Shown: in pieces, positions 1 to 10,330 of the stretch
Layout of the letters: each line of letters opens with the position of its first letter
How positions within the stretch are numbered: the stretch's first letter is position 1
Assembly (NCBI GenBank): GCA_021292165.1
Contig: CM037879.1
Location: forward strand, 160,273,278-160,337,277
Reading direction: 5' to 3'
DNA length: 64,000 bases
From: Shinisaurus crocodilurus
Taxonomy: Eukaryota; Chordata; Lepidosauria; Squamata; Shinisauridae
Notes under the pieces: model-generated
Databases searched by the model: none
The model's input: the letters and a program-made list of their open reading frames with translations, nothing else
Told to the model about the DNA's origin: nothing
Translations under genes and position numbers: made by a program

Positions 1-1020
1 CGCTGTTAGCAGATCAACAAGCTTTGCCACTTCATGTGGCATACTGGGCAATTTTTGAAAATTGGACATTTCATCTCTCCCCTATCCATTTTTTTTTTAA
101 ATTGGACATTTCATCTCTCACCCATCCTACCCCACCACCCCCTGCCAAAAAAACAAAACAAAACCCCACGAAGTTTTTTCTGCCCTGTTTTATGAGTTAG
201 GTGTGTTCAAAAGCTTAGGTTGTTTGCCACGAATAAAAGACAAAACTGAAACAACCCTGAAAGCAATCCCACAAAGGGCACAGCAGGTGGGCCACAAAGC
301 CATCCACTTGCCTCACTGTTGCAGGACTTTGATAAACCCTCTAATCTTTTAAGCAGAAGGAACTATTCTTGCCAATTGCCAGCCTCTCATCTAGCTGCTT
401 TTTAACATCATTAAAGTACCCAAGGTATCCCCCCCCCCCCCCAGTCTGCCAGACACAGTGTTATCGAGACATCTTATGCCGTTGCCTGTCTGGATTTAAA
501 TGCAGTGAAATATCACCTTGTAGCTTTGTCCTAACCCCCCACTTTCCCCCACTCCAAAACCCAAGGAACCCCAGGGCATATGCAGTTCAGGAGAGGCTGA
601 GGCATACGATGCACACTCAGGATTGAAGGCAGAAGCTACCTTATTTTACTAGCAAAATCAATCCAGGAGTACAAAAGTAATACACTCCCAGACGTGAGGA
701 TGAGAGACCTTCCTCCAGGCTATGGATTATATAGCTCATGTATTTGGGTTACATTAGCATTTCTCACTACACAGTCTGGATTTCAGTCACATCTTCCAAC
801 AGTGTGATAGCACAAAAATGGAGAGTCTTCAGAGACAGAAAGCTTGTTCCAGTGTGGCGTTTTCTTCCTTCCTTGTTGCTGGACGAGGGGTTTGAAGCAT
901 TCACATTTTCTTCACCCTCCTGCTTCATTTGGCCAGTCAGCTTGTCATTATATGGAGTAGATTAACCTGATTACTTCACCAAGTGGCGGTTGGTGAGTTC
1001 ATTTCTGCCATTACTTGAAG
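1..1020. other. Unassigned non-coding DNA
   Basis: I recognise no gene or repeat family here. It holds a T-tract near 89-98 and a C-tract near 430-442. The two short reading frames at 369-626 and 738-965 are low-complexity or lack any recognisable family and are taken as chance. Confidence 0.5.
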
Positions 1021-1028
1021 AACATAAC

Positions 1029-1105
1029 ACTGGAAGCTGCCTTATACTGAGTCATACCCACTGGCTTGAAGCAGCTCTCCAGGATTTCAGTCAGAATACA
1101 GGGGT
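1029..1105 (-). mobile_element. tRNA-derived SINE, 3' body fragment
   Basis: On the minus strand this reads as the 3' body of a SINE seen more completely at 16149-16361 and 62984-63150, including the motif GACTCAGTATAAGGCAGCTT. The tRNA-like head is absent. A MITE-like sequence follows at about 1118. Confidence 0.65.
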
Positions 1106-1117
1106 GGGTGAGAGTTT

Positions 1118-1250
1118 TGTTTCAGTTCAGTTTGGATAAGATTTTACCCAGATTTGCAAAGTTCTCCATCTTGGGGACAAAAAGATCTTGAGATTTAAAG
1201 AATTCGAATGTGGGAGAAGCTGACAGATTTGTCCATCCTGGCCCAGGGCT
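1118..1250. mobile_element. MITE end, TAGGGATGGAC-type family
   Basis: The stretch ends in GACAGATTTGTCCATCC, the terminal sequence shared with the fuller copies at 28900-29312 and 51443-51874. The other end is missing or too diverged to place. A second degenerate copy lies at about 1430-1570. The family is assigned to hAT by the 8-bp TSD of the copy at 51443. Confidence 0.5.
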
Positions 1251-1572
1251 GAGTGCTTAGCTGTTAGGAATCTGGCTTTGAATCCTTGAACCATGCTGAT
1301 GCTTACTTAGGGTTGCCACCTCTTTTTTCTCATAGGCTCCTCATCTTTAACAGCTACATGGTAGGCAGGTACATCATGGTCCTCACCATGCTGGCAATAG
1401 CCGCACCTATCGCCTTGGCTTGTGCAAATCAGTGATAATTTTGTTTGTTTTTGACAAGAATTTACCAAAATTTGCAACATTCTTCATATTTAGGAGAGAA
1501 GGAAATTGAGATTTTAAAAATTCAGATGGGGGGGAAAAGTGGACCCGACAGATTCACGCATTCCTAGTCAGG

Positions 1573-1668
1573 AATCTTTCACTGCCCTACCTGGAGATGC
1601 CAGGGACTGATGGGACCTTCTGCATGCAAAGCTTGTGCTCTACCACTGAGCCACAGCTTTTCCCCTGC
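1573..1668 (-). mobile_element. tRNA-Ala-like SINE, head and part of body
   Basis: The minus strand starts with a tRNA-like head whose A box reads TGGCTCAGTGGTAGAGCA, followed by GCATGCAGAAGGTCCC where the B box should be. The B box is mutated from the usual GGTTCAATCC, so the internal pol III promoter is probably dead. The body breaks off at about 1570, where MITE-like sequence begins. The resemblance to a tRNA-Ala gene is from memory. Confidence 0.75.
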
Positions 1669-1990
1669 TGGTTCAGATCAAAGGTCCATCTAGTTCAGGG
1701 TCCTGTTTCTGACAGTGTCCAGAAGAACAAGCAAGCAAACAGACACAGGTGGGAACTGTTGTTGCCATGCCGTGCTTATGGGCTTCTACCTGCTTTGTTT
1801 GTCCCCATCCTCTTTTGTTGTTTGTCCCCAGCAATGGGTATTCTAATGGTGCAGGTTCTATTTTGTTCCATTGAGTTATCATGGCTAATAGCCTATGTAT
1901 GTCTGATATGTATGTTTGTCTAGTCCTTTCAAAAATTCATCTAAGGTATTGATCTTCAGGATATCTCATGGCAGTGAATTCGATACATGA
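1669..1990 (-). mobile_element. Old CR1/L3-like LINE 3' fragment
   Basis: Read on the minus strand, this resembles the 3' end of a diverged CR1/L3-type LINE common in reptile genomes. Landmarks on the plus strand are GGTCCATCTAGTTCAGGGTC, CCCCAGCAATGGGTATTC and GGCAGTGAATTCGATA. A related copy is at 56885-57195. No reading frame survives. Confidence 0.55.
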
Positions 1991-2107
1991 ATCATTATTT
2001 ATTAAAACTATACATCACTTTTGTGCCCACAAGGGCCCTCAAAATGATGTACACTTAAAAATAACTGTCAAGAAGTACTTACTTTTGTCTGTCCTGAGCC
2101 TACTGCC

Positions 2108-2216
2108 AGTCCAATTTCATTAGATGACCACACACACATGCACGCGCTTGCACACACACACACACGCACACGCACGCGCACACGCACACGCACACACACA
2201 CACACACACACACACG
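2108..2216. repeat. (CA)n microsatellite with CG interruptions
   Basis: A compound CA/CG dinucleotide tract. It abuts the left TSD of the hAT element that begins at 2225. Confidence 0.95.
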
Positions 2217-2224
2217 TTCTAGGG

Positions 2225-3145
2225 CAGTGATGGTGAACCTTTGTGAGCCCAAGTGCCCAAACTGCAACACAAAACCAACTTATTGATTTCAAAGTGCCAA
2301 CACTGCAATTAAACCTGAATACCGAGGTTTTGGTTTTAGAAAAACAACTCATACAGTTGTCCGAACTAATTAACATCTTTTGTCTTAAAAGAAAAACACA
2401 GTAACAGAGTTTTCAATGATACAAACAGTTTTTTGTTGGGGAAAAAATCAACTCAAAAAATTATTATAGTACTACATTGTACACATAGCCTGAAGGGAAT
2501 TTATACAAACTTTTTAAATAATTAGGCACATGCATTTTTGGATAAGGGATTCTCAACTTGTAATATGATTATATGCCAGACTGAAATTGTATGGGGCAAG
2601 CTTTACCCCGGGTCCTTTCCCTGCTTCTACAGGTGTCGGATTAGTAAAAGTAAAAGTCAGTCTGTACTAGGATGAGCAAGATAAACAAGAAAAGTAAACA
2701 TGCTTAACACATTTTAAACACTTTATGTCTTGGACTGCAAACACTGCATTAGGTAAAAGTTTGCATTGGGCATGCTTTTGCACAATTAATGTGATTTTTG
2801 CTATTGCATGCATGCTGATAATTTGTCAAACCTTGGCTCATACTCCGTTAGTTTGAGAGCAACACATGCAGCACTCAGGTCAACTGTTAGGGCTTTACAT
2901 CCAAGCCAGGCTCTGTGCATCATTCTTCAAAATCTTTTAAATGTGATAACAATGTAGAAAAGAATTCTGTAACAGGAATTCTAGAATAAAATCATTCTGT
3001 TCCACACTGTGAGAAAGAACAAGATCATTAGTGTTTTGCAGAAGGGGACAGTCTTTTCGCGATCTGGTGACCAATGGCTCGAGTGCCCACAGAGAGGTCC
3101 CTGCATGCCAGCTGTGGCACCCGTGCCATAGGTTTGCCATCACTG
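2225..3145. mobile_element. hAT DNA transposon, non-autonomous, 921 bp
   Basis: The element begins CAGTGATGGTGAACC and ends GGTTTGCCATCACTG, which are imperfect terminal inverted repeats. It is flanked by identical 8-bp duplications TTCTAGGG at 2217-2224 and 3146-3153, the hAT signature. Inside is the run GCCCAAACTGCAACACAAAA near the left end. From memory the ends and subterminal region resemble OposCharlie3-type hATs found patchily across tetrapods. No transposase frame is present. The intact TSD suggests a fairly recent insertion. Confidence 0.85.
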
Positions 3146-3153
3146 TTCTAGGG

Positions 3154-5130
3154 TCATAAGGGAATTATTTTCCTCTATTCACTCTCTCAACACCATGTAT
3201 GGACAGCACCATGCATACTTTTAGCAAGGCGATGCGGCAAACTGGCTGAAGCACAAAAGGGAAGCTGTGAAAAATTAGCTTGCCCTTTGCAAGGATTGCT
3301 GGGATATGAGGGAGAATTCTTAGGAAGCCATCGCAAGAGGCATCAGCAATATGAATTTCAAATGCATGCTGCTTTCAACAAGAATCAGGATAGGTCCCTG
3401 ATATGGTCAGTCTATGATACCCATAAATACAGAGTCACTGGAGCCCTGGTCACAGGCTAGCCAAAAAAGGAACAAGGAACACCAGGACCACACTTCTAGC
3501 CCCTCCCCTAATCTCACACTTGAATGCTCCTGGATCCACCCCTCTGATCTCAGCACATTTGGTGAAGGTCAAAAGGGGGAGCCGGCTAAACCCATGTAGT
3601 TTCCTCCATGCAATAGGGAACCCTTTAATTTTAAAAATGAAAGGCAGTAAAACTAAAAAAGTTTTGAGATCTTTTCAATTTTAAAATTTGGGTCTTCAAA
3701 ACTTTGGTTGGTAAGTTTCCAAAATGTTAAGTACATACATTTCATAGGTTTTTTTGGTTATTTTTTCAGTATCCAGGTAGTTCACCTCAGTACTCAAAAC
3801 AAAATTAAGAGGAAGACTCACGAAGAAAGTGCATGTTTACATCTGCGTACCACAAGCTTCGCCTACTAAATGTTGTGCAACAAAATAAATAAATAAATAA
3901 ATAAATATAGATCAGAGCCTCAGGAATTGCTGAGCCATTAAAACAGTTTACACAGCATCATAGATAATTACAATTATCCACCTCTTAGGGATATTGGAAC
4001 TGCCAATTTTCCTGCAAAGGAAAATAAATAAATAATTCAGAGCAGATGTTGACAACTCAGACTGGTTTAGTAGGGAGCTTTAGGCAGGGCTGTCAGCAGT
4101 AAATGTGAAAATGCTGATAGAACTAGAAAAATTCTTGTGGTGTGTTTGTGTTTTTTAAAGTAGGAAAAATGTGCTTACTAGCAGGCGATTCATCTTAGAA
4201 GACAAAAAGAAAGAGGAAAAGCCTGTCAGGTCAGTTTGGATAATTAAAAATCTTGGTTTGGGACCAGGGAAACAGTGTATGGGACCATATTTGATCACTA
4301 ATACAGAAAGGCAAAGACATTTGTGACCAGTCTTTAAATATATATGTTCTTCTTCCTCTCTCTTTAATGTAACACAGACCCACACAACTTGTGTCCTGTG
4401 CTGTATTCAGGCAAAGTGGTGCCCTTAGCCACAATTCATCCTCCCAGCTACCTCCCTTCCATCTTCCCTTGGCCTAGGAGAGAAACCCTGCTATAGCCCT
4501 CGAGTAGTGTCCTTCTCTACTGCATATAGCCCTGTTTTGTCCAGTTGCTAATGCATTTCTGGACCTTGTGTTCATAAAGGTTCAACTCAGAGCACATGAC
4601 CAGTCAAGGAAAATGAGCTGCACCCTGTCAGGTGTTTGTTTTTGTTTGCATTGTTTTTGCTGTCCTGGGCAGGCAACAGAAAGTTTATCAACACTTCTGG
4701 GCTACCAGATGTTGCTGGTGGACTGCGTTTCCTTTGGTGGACCACAGGTTTTGCAGTCCTGATATATAGTATGGGATAACCAGAAAAGAGTGAAAGACGT
4801 TATCATGTAAAATAAATGGATCTATTATAAAATCACAGATATAATACTAATAAATGACTTTGTCTAGCATTTTCGCCTTCAATGTTGTGACTGCCAAGGA
4901 AAGCCTTTCGATTGCACCCACCCACCAAGAGCACATGATATTCCTTTGAACAACTATAATTCTATTGATATTGAAGCTCTTGTTTCAACAAACACTGTGA
5001 TTTTGTAACTATTGTATAAGCAATATCCCCAACCACTAGATGGTGCTGTCCCATATCCTTAATGCTTAGCTCAGACTGTTGTTCTGTATTGTATTGTATT
5101 CTTGTTTTTACTGGCGCAGAAGCTAGGAAT
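3154..5130. other. Low-repeat non-coding DNA
   Basis: Apart from two AAAT runs (3881-3905 and 4024-4036) I see no repeat family. The sequence is ordinary AT-rich DNA. A CTCF-like motif lies at 5033-5047. Short frames here show no recognisable product. Confidence 0.45.
5033..5047 (+). promoter_or_regulatory. Possible CTCF-binding motif
   Basis: The sequence CCACTAGATGGTGCT fits the vertebrate CTCF core (CCASYAGRKGGCRS form) except for one base, GGT in place of GGC. It sits in repeat-poor DNA. A single motif match is weak evidence of occupancy. Confidence 0.3.
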
Positions 5131-5147
5131 CATGAGAACTACACTAA

Positions 5148-5230
5148 AGCTACAATCCTTACCCACTTAACTGGGGGGCCCATTGAACTTAATGGATCTT
5201 ACTTCTGAGCAGACATGTATGGGCTTCTCC
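5148..5230. mobile_element. Short palindromic MITE remnant (GCAATCCTATG family)
   Basis: The sequence has the order CTACAATCC, ACCCACTTAACT, CCCATTGAACTTAATGG, CTTACTTCTGAGCAGACATG. This is a decayed copy of the small palindromic element seen intact at 17443-17532 and again at 36093-36195. Confidence 0.55.
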
Positions 5231-5235
5231 TGTTA

Positions 5236-5918
5236 GCAGATGTTCTGTAGGTTGCTCCCTATCCATTATGGTTCAGTGAGTATTTGCTTATTTAATGTCT
5301 GGAACTGATACATTTATTTCACAAGACCTGTTCAAAGTGAAAACATTTGCAATGATTCTCTTCTTTCAGCATTTCCAGACTAAGTTATGGCATCCTAAGG
5401 CCTGATCCTATGAGCTGCAATGGCATGCAATGGCATGCCATGTGGTGAGCAGGATGTAGCACTAGTGCCCTACTGGTTTAACAGTGCTGCACTAGCAAAA
5501 CTTACATAGTAGGGGGCCACAAAATCCTTACATGGTGTCTGGTGTGGGGGGAGCCATGGACGGTCAACATCTGAGATTCCACTCCACAGTATGGAATACC
5601 TACAACAAAACTTGCTAGGCAAGTGCTTCCAGACATGTGATTTATTGCAGTAACTTCTTCCAGATGGATTGAAGATGAGAAGCATGATCAATATGTCCTG
5701 CTTGCCTAACGTAGCACGCCACTGCACCAACAGAGGTCTGCCTCTCTTTAGGCTCTTCAACAGATAATCAGGATACTCGTGTATATGGATAATCCCATTG
5801 TACTAATAAATCAAGATTAAGTCAGCATTGTTGATTTTAAGATGGTTAAGCCAAATGATCCTGTTTCAAAGAACACAAACAATATTTCCACTGTTTGGGG
5901 CATTAAAAAGAAAACATA
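5236..5918. other. Unassigned non-coding DNA
   Basis: There is no recognised gene. Near 5400-5460 the sequence repeats TGGCATGCAATGGCATGCCATG, a short imperfect palindrome that may be the start of an old MITE. I cannot find its partner end. Confidence 0.4.
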
Positions 5919-5919
5919 T

Positions 5920-6287
5920 TATTTATTTATTTATTTATTTATTTATTATATTTTTAAATCGCCCATCTGGCCAGCCACCCAGGGTGATGTACAACAGGAT
6001 AAAATACAATAAACATAATTAAAACACCATTAAAACAAACACAATTAAAACAATATAAAAGTTTTTTTAAAAAATCCTAACCCACCCCATATTCCCGCCT
6101 GAAAAGCCATGTTTTTAAAGCCCGGCGGAAGTTCATCAAGGAGGGGGCATGTGGCAAAGGTCACTGGGGAGGGAGTTCCATAACTTGGGGGCCACCACAG
6201 AAAAGGCCCTCTTCCTAGTCCCCACCAGCCTGGCTGCTCCGGCTGATGGGACAAGGAGAAGGCTGTCCGTGGCAGACCATGGTATAC
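5920..6287 (-). mobile_element. L2-type LINE, 3' end and ORF2 C-terminus
   Basis: On the plus strand this starts with (TTTA)n, the tail of the element, then CGCCCATCTGGCCAGCCACC, the complement of the L2 3' end seen sense-oriented at 62490-62570. Minus-strand frames at 6045-6360 encode the L2 C-terminal block with RAFSVVAPKLWNSLPSDL, interrupted by stops and frame changes. The copy is cut at 6287 by a palindromic insertion. Confidence 0.8.
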
Positions 6288-6490
6288 CCCAAAACAACGA
6301 AGGCTGCAGTTGATAATTAGTAATCAATAAACAAGAGTGCCACAAAGCACAGAACTGCACAGAAATAAAGTGTATATTCTTGAAAATATTTCACTATTGC
6401 CCCTCTGAGGGGCAATAGTGAAATATTTTCAAGAATATACACTTTATTTCTGTGCAGTTCTGTGCTTTGTGGCACTCTTGTTTATTGATT
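6288..6490. mobile_element. Palindromic insertion with 14-bp target duplication
   Basis: The insertion is bounded by the identical 14-mer AGACCATGGTATAC at 6274-6287 and 6491-6504. It has a 33-bp unique part (6288-6320) followed by a perfect palindrome at 6321-6491. The arms are 85 bp each with no mismatch, around a single central T at 6406; the last arm base coincides with the first base of the right repeat. The arms contain AATAAA and ACTTTATTT. The family is unknown. The TSD length suits LINE-type target-primed insertion or a Penelope-like element better than a hAT (8 bp) or mariner (TA). Confidence 0.8.
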
Positions 6491-6529
6491 AGACCATGGT
6501 ATACTCCATATATTGCACTCAGAACATGG

Positions 6530-7840
6530 TAGAATCATAGAATCATAGAAAACTGGAGTTGGAAGGGGCCTACAAGGCCATCTAGTCCAACCCCCTGCTC
6601 AATGCAGGAATCCAGGTCAAAGCATCCCTGACAGATGGCTGTCCAGCTGCACCTTGAATGCCTCCAGATTGGGACAGCCCACTTCCCTAGGTAGTTGGTT
6701 CCATTGTCTTATTGCTCTAACAGTCAGGAATTTTTTCCTGATGTTTAGGTGGAATCTAGGTTCCTGTAATTGAGCCCATTATCCCATGTCCTGCAAACTG
6801 GGATGATCGAGAAGAGATCCTGGCCCTCCTCTTTGTGACAACCCTTTAAGAACTGGAAGAGTGCTATCATATCTCCCCTCAGTCTCCTCTTCTGAAGGCT
6901 AAACATGCCCAGTTCCCTCAGTCTCTCTCTCCTCATAGGACCTTGTTTCCAGTCCCTTTATCATCCTTGTTGCCCTCCTCTGAACCCTCTCCAGTCTGTC
7001 TACATCCTTCTTAAAGTGTGGTGCCCAGAACTAGACGCAGTACTCAAGATGAAGCCTAACCAGTGCTGAGTAAAGGGGAATTATCACTTCACGCGATTTG
7101 GAAGCTATACTTCTATTAATGCAGCCCAAAATAGCATTTGCCTTCTTTGCAGCCACATCACATTGCTGGCTCATATTCAGTTTGTGATCTATAACAGTTC
7201 CAAGATCCTTCTCACGTAGTATTGTTGAGCCAAGTGTTCCCCATTCTGTAACTCTGCATTTGGTTTCCTCTCCCTAGGTGCAGCACTTGGCATTTATCCC
7301 TATTAGATTTCATTCTGTTGTTTTTGGCCCAGCGCTCCAGCCTATCGAGATCTCTTTGAATTTTGTTTCTGTCTTCCAGAGTATTAGCTGTTCCACCCAA
7401 CTTTGTGTCATCTGCAAATTTGATAAGCATTCCCTGCACCTCCTCATCCAAGTCATTAAATGTTGAAGAGCACTGGGCCCAGGACCAAGCCCTGCAGTAC
7501 CCCGCTCGTTACAGTCTCCCCAGTTTGAGAAGGAACCATTGATAAGCACTCTTTGAGTCCGATTCTGTAGCCAATTGTGGATCCACCTGATTCCATCTAG
7601 CTCACTTTTAGCTAGCTTGCTAATCAGGATATCATGAGGCACTTTGTCAAAAGCTTTGCTGAAGTCCAGATATATGATGTCCACCGCATTCCCACAGTCC
7701 ACAAGGGAGGTTACTCGATCAAAAAATGAGATCAGGTTAGTCTGGCAGGATTTGTTCTTGACAAATCCATGCTGGCTTCTAGTAATCACTGCATTGTTTT
7801 CAAGGTGCTTGCAGACTGTATACTCCATATACTTAAGTTG
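6530..7840 (-). mobile_element. CR1 LINE, 5'-truncated, 1.3 kb
   Basis: The plus strand begins with AGAATCATAGAATCATAG, the complement of the CR1 terminal repeat ATTCTATG. It continues through the 3' end (AACCCCCTGCTCAATGCAGG) into ORF2. Minus-strand frames carry the C-terminal [20 protein letters not shown] block, the catalytic FADDTKLGG motif at about 7400, and upstream the SKAFDKVPHDIL block. Frameshifts separate them. A 14-mer, GTATACTCCATATA, occurs at 6500-6513 and 7819-7832 just outside or at the ends. Confidence 0.92.
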
Positions 7841-7843
7841 CAA
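7310..7843 (-). pseudogene. CR1 ORF2 reverse transcriptase fragment
   Basis: This frame encodes the central CR1 reverse transcriptase: HGFVKNKSCQTNLISFFD, then YLDFSKAFDKVPHDI (catalytic motif A), then WIHNWLQNRTQRVLING. It loses frame after the GPSAL region; the catalytic FADD box continues in another frame at 7212-7451. It lacks the endonuclease and N-terminus and cannot act on its own. Confidence 0.85.
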
Positions 7844-7910
7844 GAGAGGCTCTTTTTCTAGTGTGGCACTTAGGCTGTGGGACTCTGTCCGTTGTCACTT
7901 TCAGTTCGCT
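7836..7910 (+). mobile_element. L2-type LINE fragment, plus strand
   Basis: A plus-strand frame reads CKRGSFSSVALRLWDSV, a diverged form of the L2 C-terminal RAFSVAAPRLWNSLP motif. It abuts the 5' end of the CR1 copy and is cut on its other side by the MITE at 7911. Confidence 0.5.
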
Positions 7911-8514
7911 CTAGGGTGGCCACTTACACATCACCCAACAAAAGAGGGCAAAAGAGGACACAGATTTGGATAAAAAATTGCATATGCTATACAGTCATGC
8001 CTTGGATTGAGAGCATAATTCGTTCTGGTAACGTGCTTGTAATCCAAAACACTCTTATATCAAAACGAAATCCCCCCCAAAAAAATTGTACAGAGATTTT
8101 TAATTTAAGCCATACTACAGCACTTGTATTGCAAGACGTCGCTTGTATATCAAGTCAATTTTTTAAAAAATAAATATTTAAAAATTTGCTTGTCTTGCAA
8201 AACACTCTCAAACCAAGTTACTTGCAATCCAAGGTATTACTGTATTTATAGATGCAGATGTAGGAACAAGGACAGTAATTTAAATAGAAATACAATACAT
8301 CTCATGATACTGGAGAAGATTGCGACCAGGTGACGGATGTGCCTGCAGCCTGCTGAGTCTGGTATCCAGGTGCTGACTGCGGATGGGCTACTTCAGTGTC
8401 CCTGCTAGCTCTCCCTTCTGATGGTTCTTTATCTGGACCTGGACCGGGCAGCCCTTCAAATAGAGGGTGCCTTCAAATGGAGGACTATTAAATACGACAC
8501 ATGGCGGCCACCCT
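7911..8514. mobile_element. hAT-like MITE with CTAGGGTGGCCA ends
   Basis: The ends are CTAGGGTGGCCACTTACACA and the inverse ACACATGGCGGCCACCCT. They are flanked by AGTTCGCT (7903-7910) and AGTTGGCT (8515-8522), an 8-bp duplication with one mismatch. A Tc/mariner-type MITE is nested inside at 7992-8242. The element at 14947-15085 has the same ends. Confidence 0.7.
7992..8242. mobile_element. Tigger-like (Tc/mariner) MITE
   Basis: The terminal inverted repeats are CAGTCATGCCTTGGATTG and, inverted, CAGTAATACCTTGGATTG. They are flanked by TA on both sides (7990-7991 and 8243-8244), the Tc/mariner duplication. The interior is internally palindromic (runs of CTTGT/ACAAG type) and non-coding. It lies within the larger MITE at 7911-8514, so it is the younger of the two. 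Confidence 0.75.
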
Positions 8515-8604
8515 AGTTGGCTCCGTCTCTTTTAAGCTTAGGGCAAGCTGTTAATTCAGACCATATATACTTATCAGACCACAGAGAGTACTTGTGTCAG
8601 ACCA

Positions 8605-8735
8605 TATCGGGTGCAATCCTATGCATGTTTAGACATGAAAAAAGTCCTACAACAGTGCTGGCTGGGGCATGCTGGGAGTTGTAGGCCAAAAAACATCTGG
8701 GAACCCAAGGCTGGAGAACACTGCTATAATGCCTT
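8605..8735. mobile_element. Two MITE fragments
   Basis: At 8608-8632 is GGTGCAATCCTATGCATG, one end of the small palindromic MITE family. At 8656-8733 is half of a hAT MITE (GGGAGTTGTAGGCCAAAAAA, then AACCCAAGGCTGGAGAAC), the same family as 57337-57472. Confidence 0.55.
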
Positions 8736-8896
8736 ACTAGGGGTAGAAGTAGTAGAATGGATGACATACAGTGATATGGTTATCATTTGATAAGGTTCTC
8801 TCTCCTCCCTTAGTGGATGATTGAAGTAGAGCTGTAGTCACCAGGTTTCACCTCAAGTAAAATATTGAGGTGAATGTGTACGCCTCTGCTCCAGTT

Positions 8897-8916
8897 ATAG
8901 ATAGATAGATAGATGA
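8897..8916. repeat. (GATA)n microsatellite, short
   Basis: About five GATA units. Confidence 0.9.
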
Positions 8917-8999
8917 GAACTTTCAAAGGGAGAGTTCTACTAAGGCTAGCAACATCTCAAAGGGAAGAATGGCAATCACATTGGATTATAAAAGGTAAC

Positions 9000-9760
9000 A
9001 ATAACAACATGTTAGGCTGAAAACTAAATGCACTTGCCGTTATTCTACGGCAATTTCTAAGAACAGATGAAAAAATGAGGCTGAAACATAGCCAGCCCTT
9101 TTTGTGACATCTGGAAAATGAACACATGAATAAAAAGAGGAATGCCCCTCTGCCCTTCCACATATGGGTGAAGCTGACCTATTGCCCCAGTGCACAAGAA
9201 AAGAGAAAACTTCTGTCACAGTATGCCAGGATGCATAGTTAATTGGCTTCATATTTCTGGTGCTTTAAAATGATGCACAGGCAGTTATGAAGCTGACATC
9301 TTTTAAAAACTCGACCCACACATCCATGTTGCGCATGTTTAAAAAATTCATTGTGCGTACGAGAGGGAGAAACTTCTTAAGGAACTGATTGTCGATTCTG
9401 TTGTGTTTCTCAAAGTCATTACATGGACATAAAGATCTGTCATTACAGAGCCAATTATAGGAAAGAGGTTGCAAATTGCAACAAAGTCAACGGTTCTTCC
9501 AACTCAACACTGTCGCAGAGATTGAGCAGTCATTTATATCAATGTAAGCTGCCTACAAAAACAGTAACAAATCGGTCCAGTGGCATTTTACTACCATTTT
9601 GTTCTGGTATTGATCCTTTAAAAAAAAAAAAAAAAAGGTGCAAGACAACAATGAGAGAAATCAGGAGTTTAAATAGGTGTATTGTGTTTACGATATGACA
9701 GATAAGCTCCAAAAGATGAGCTCCAGAGAGGGGATCTGACAAACTTTGCGAGGAGGGAGA
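9000..9760. other. Repeat-free stretch, possible conserved non-coding DNA
   Basis: I recognise no repeat family apart from an A-run at 9620-9636. Composition is balanced and includes CpG-bearing words such as TTGTGCGTACGAGAGG and GATTGTCGATTC, which survive poorly in neutral methylated DNA. That makes it a candidate conserved element, but conservation was not tested. Confidence 0.25.
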
Positions 9761-9984
9761 TTCCTGAATGCATGTCGAATACTGTGGTCCTGTAATTCTG
9801 TATTGCTCTTCCTATACTTTTACTATTGCTGAGGCACTGCTATTCTGCAAACTGCTGGAAGCGTAATTAACACCCTGGTTCCACATGGCACTTAATTCGC
9901 AAGTGAAGACGGTAATAATAGGTCACATCCCGGAATGGGTTGAACTGGGGCCACAGTCATTTAATACAAACAGGATCTGCTGCT

Positions 9985-10330
9985 AGGGGTGTCTCATGGT
10001 ATTTTGCATGTTTCATGCAAAGCAGCACCCAAAAAGCACATGGCTCTACTGTCATTTGTGCAAATCTGCTGATTTTATGCAAATCATGCTAGATCCATAC
10101 GCTTTTCGGGTGCTGATTTGTACAAAACATGCAAAATGCTGTGATTTATGCAGTTTGCAAAATGTTGCACAAATTGTGTTAAGTTATGCAAATAATGCCA
10201 TTTGTGCAAATTTCCCCAGCATGTTTTTTTTTAAAAAAAACGCACAACCAGCAGGCAGTCTTAGAGATGGAAGTCTGCGGAAAAAACCCTGACTCGGCCT
10301 GGTTCGGATAATCAGATTGTAAGTCCACAG
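9985..10330. mobile_element. Probable MITE of the AGGGATGTGCAAA family
   Basis: The sequence is rich in GTGCAAATTTGC and ATGCAAAT words in both orientations, as in the MITEs near 28900 and 58813. The left end CTAGGGGTGTC is recognisable. The right end is not clear. Confidence 0.45.

Noticed and set aside
1593..1668. tRNA-Ala gene
   Set aside because: The B box is mutated, no pol III terminator or acceptor stem is conserved, and the sequence continues into a SINE body.
2108..2216. CRISPR-like or regulatory array in repeat tracts
   Set aside because: This and the other regular repeats are microsatellites. There are no spacers of constant length, and the genome is vertebrate.
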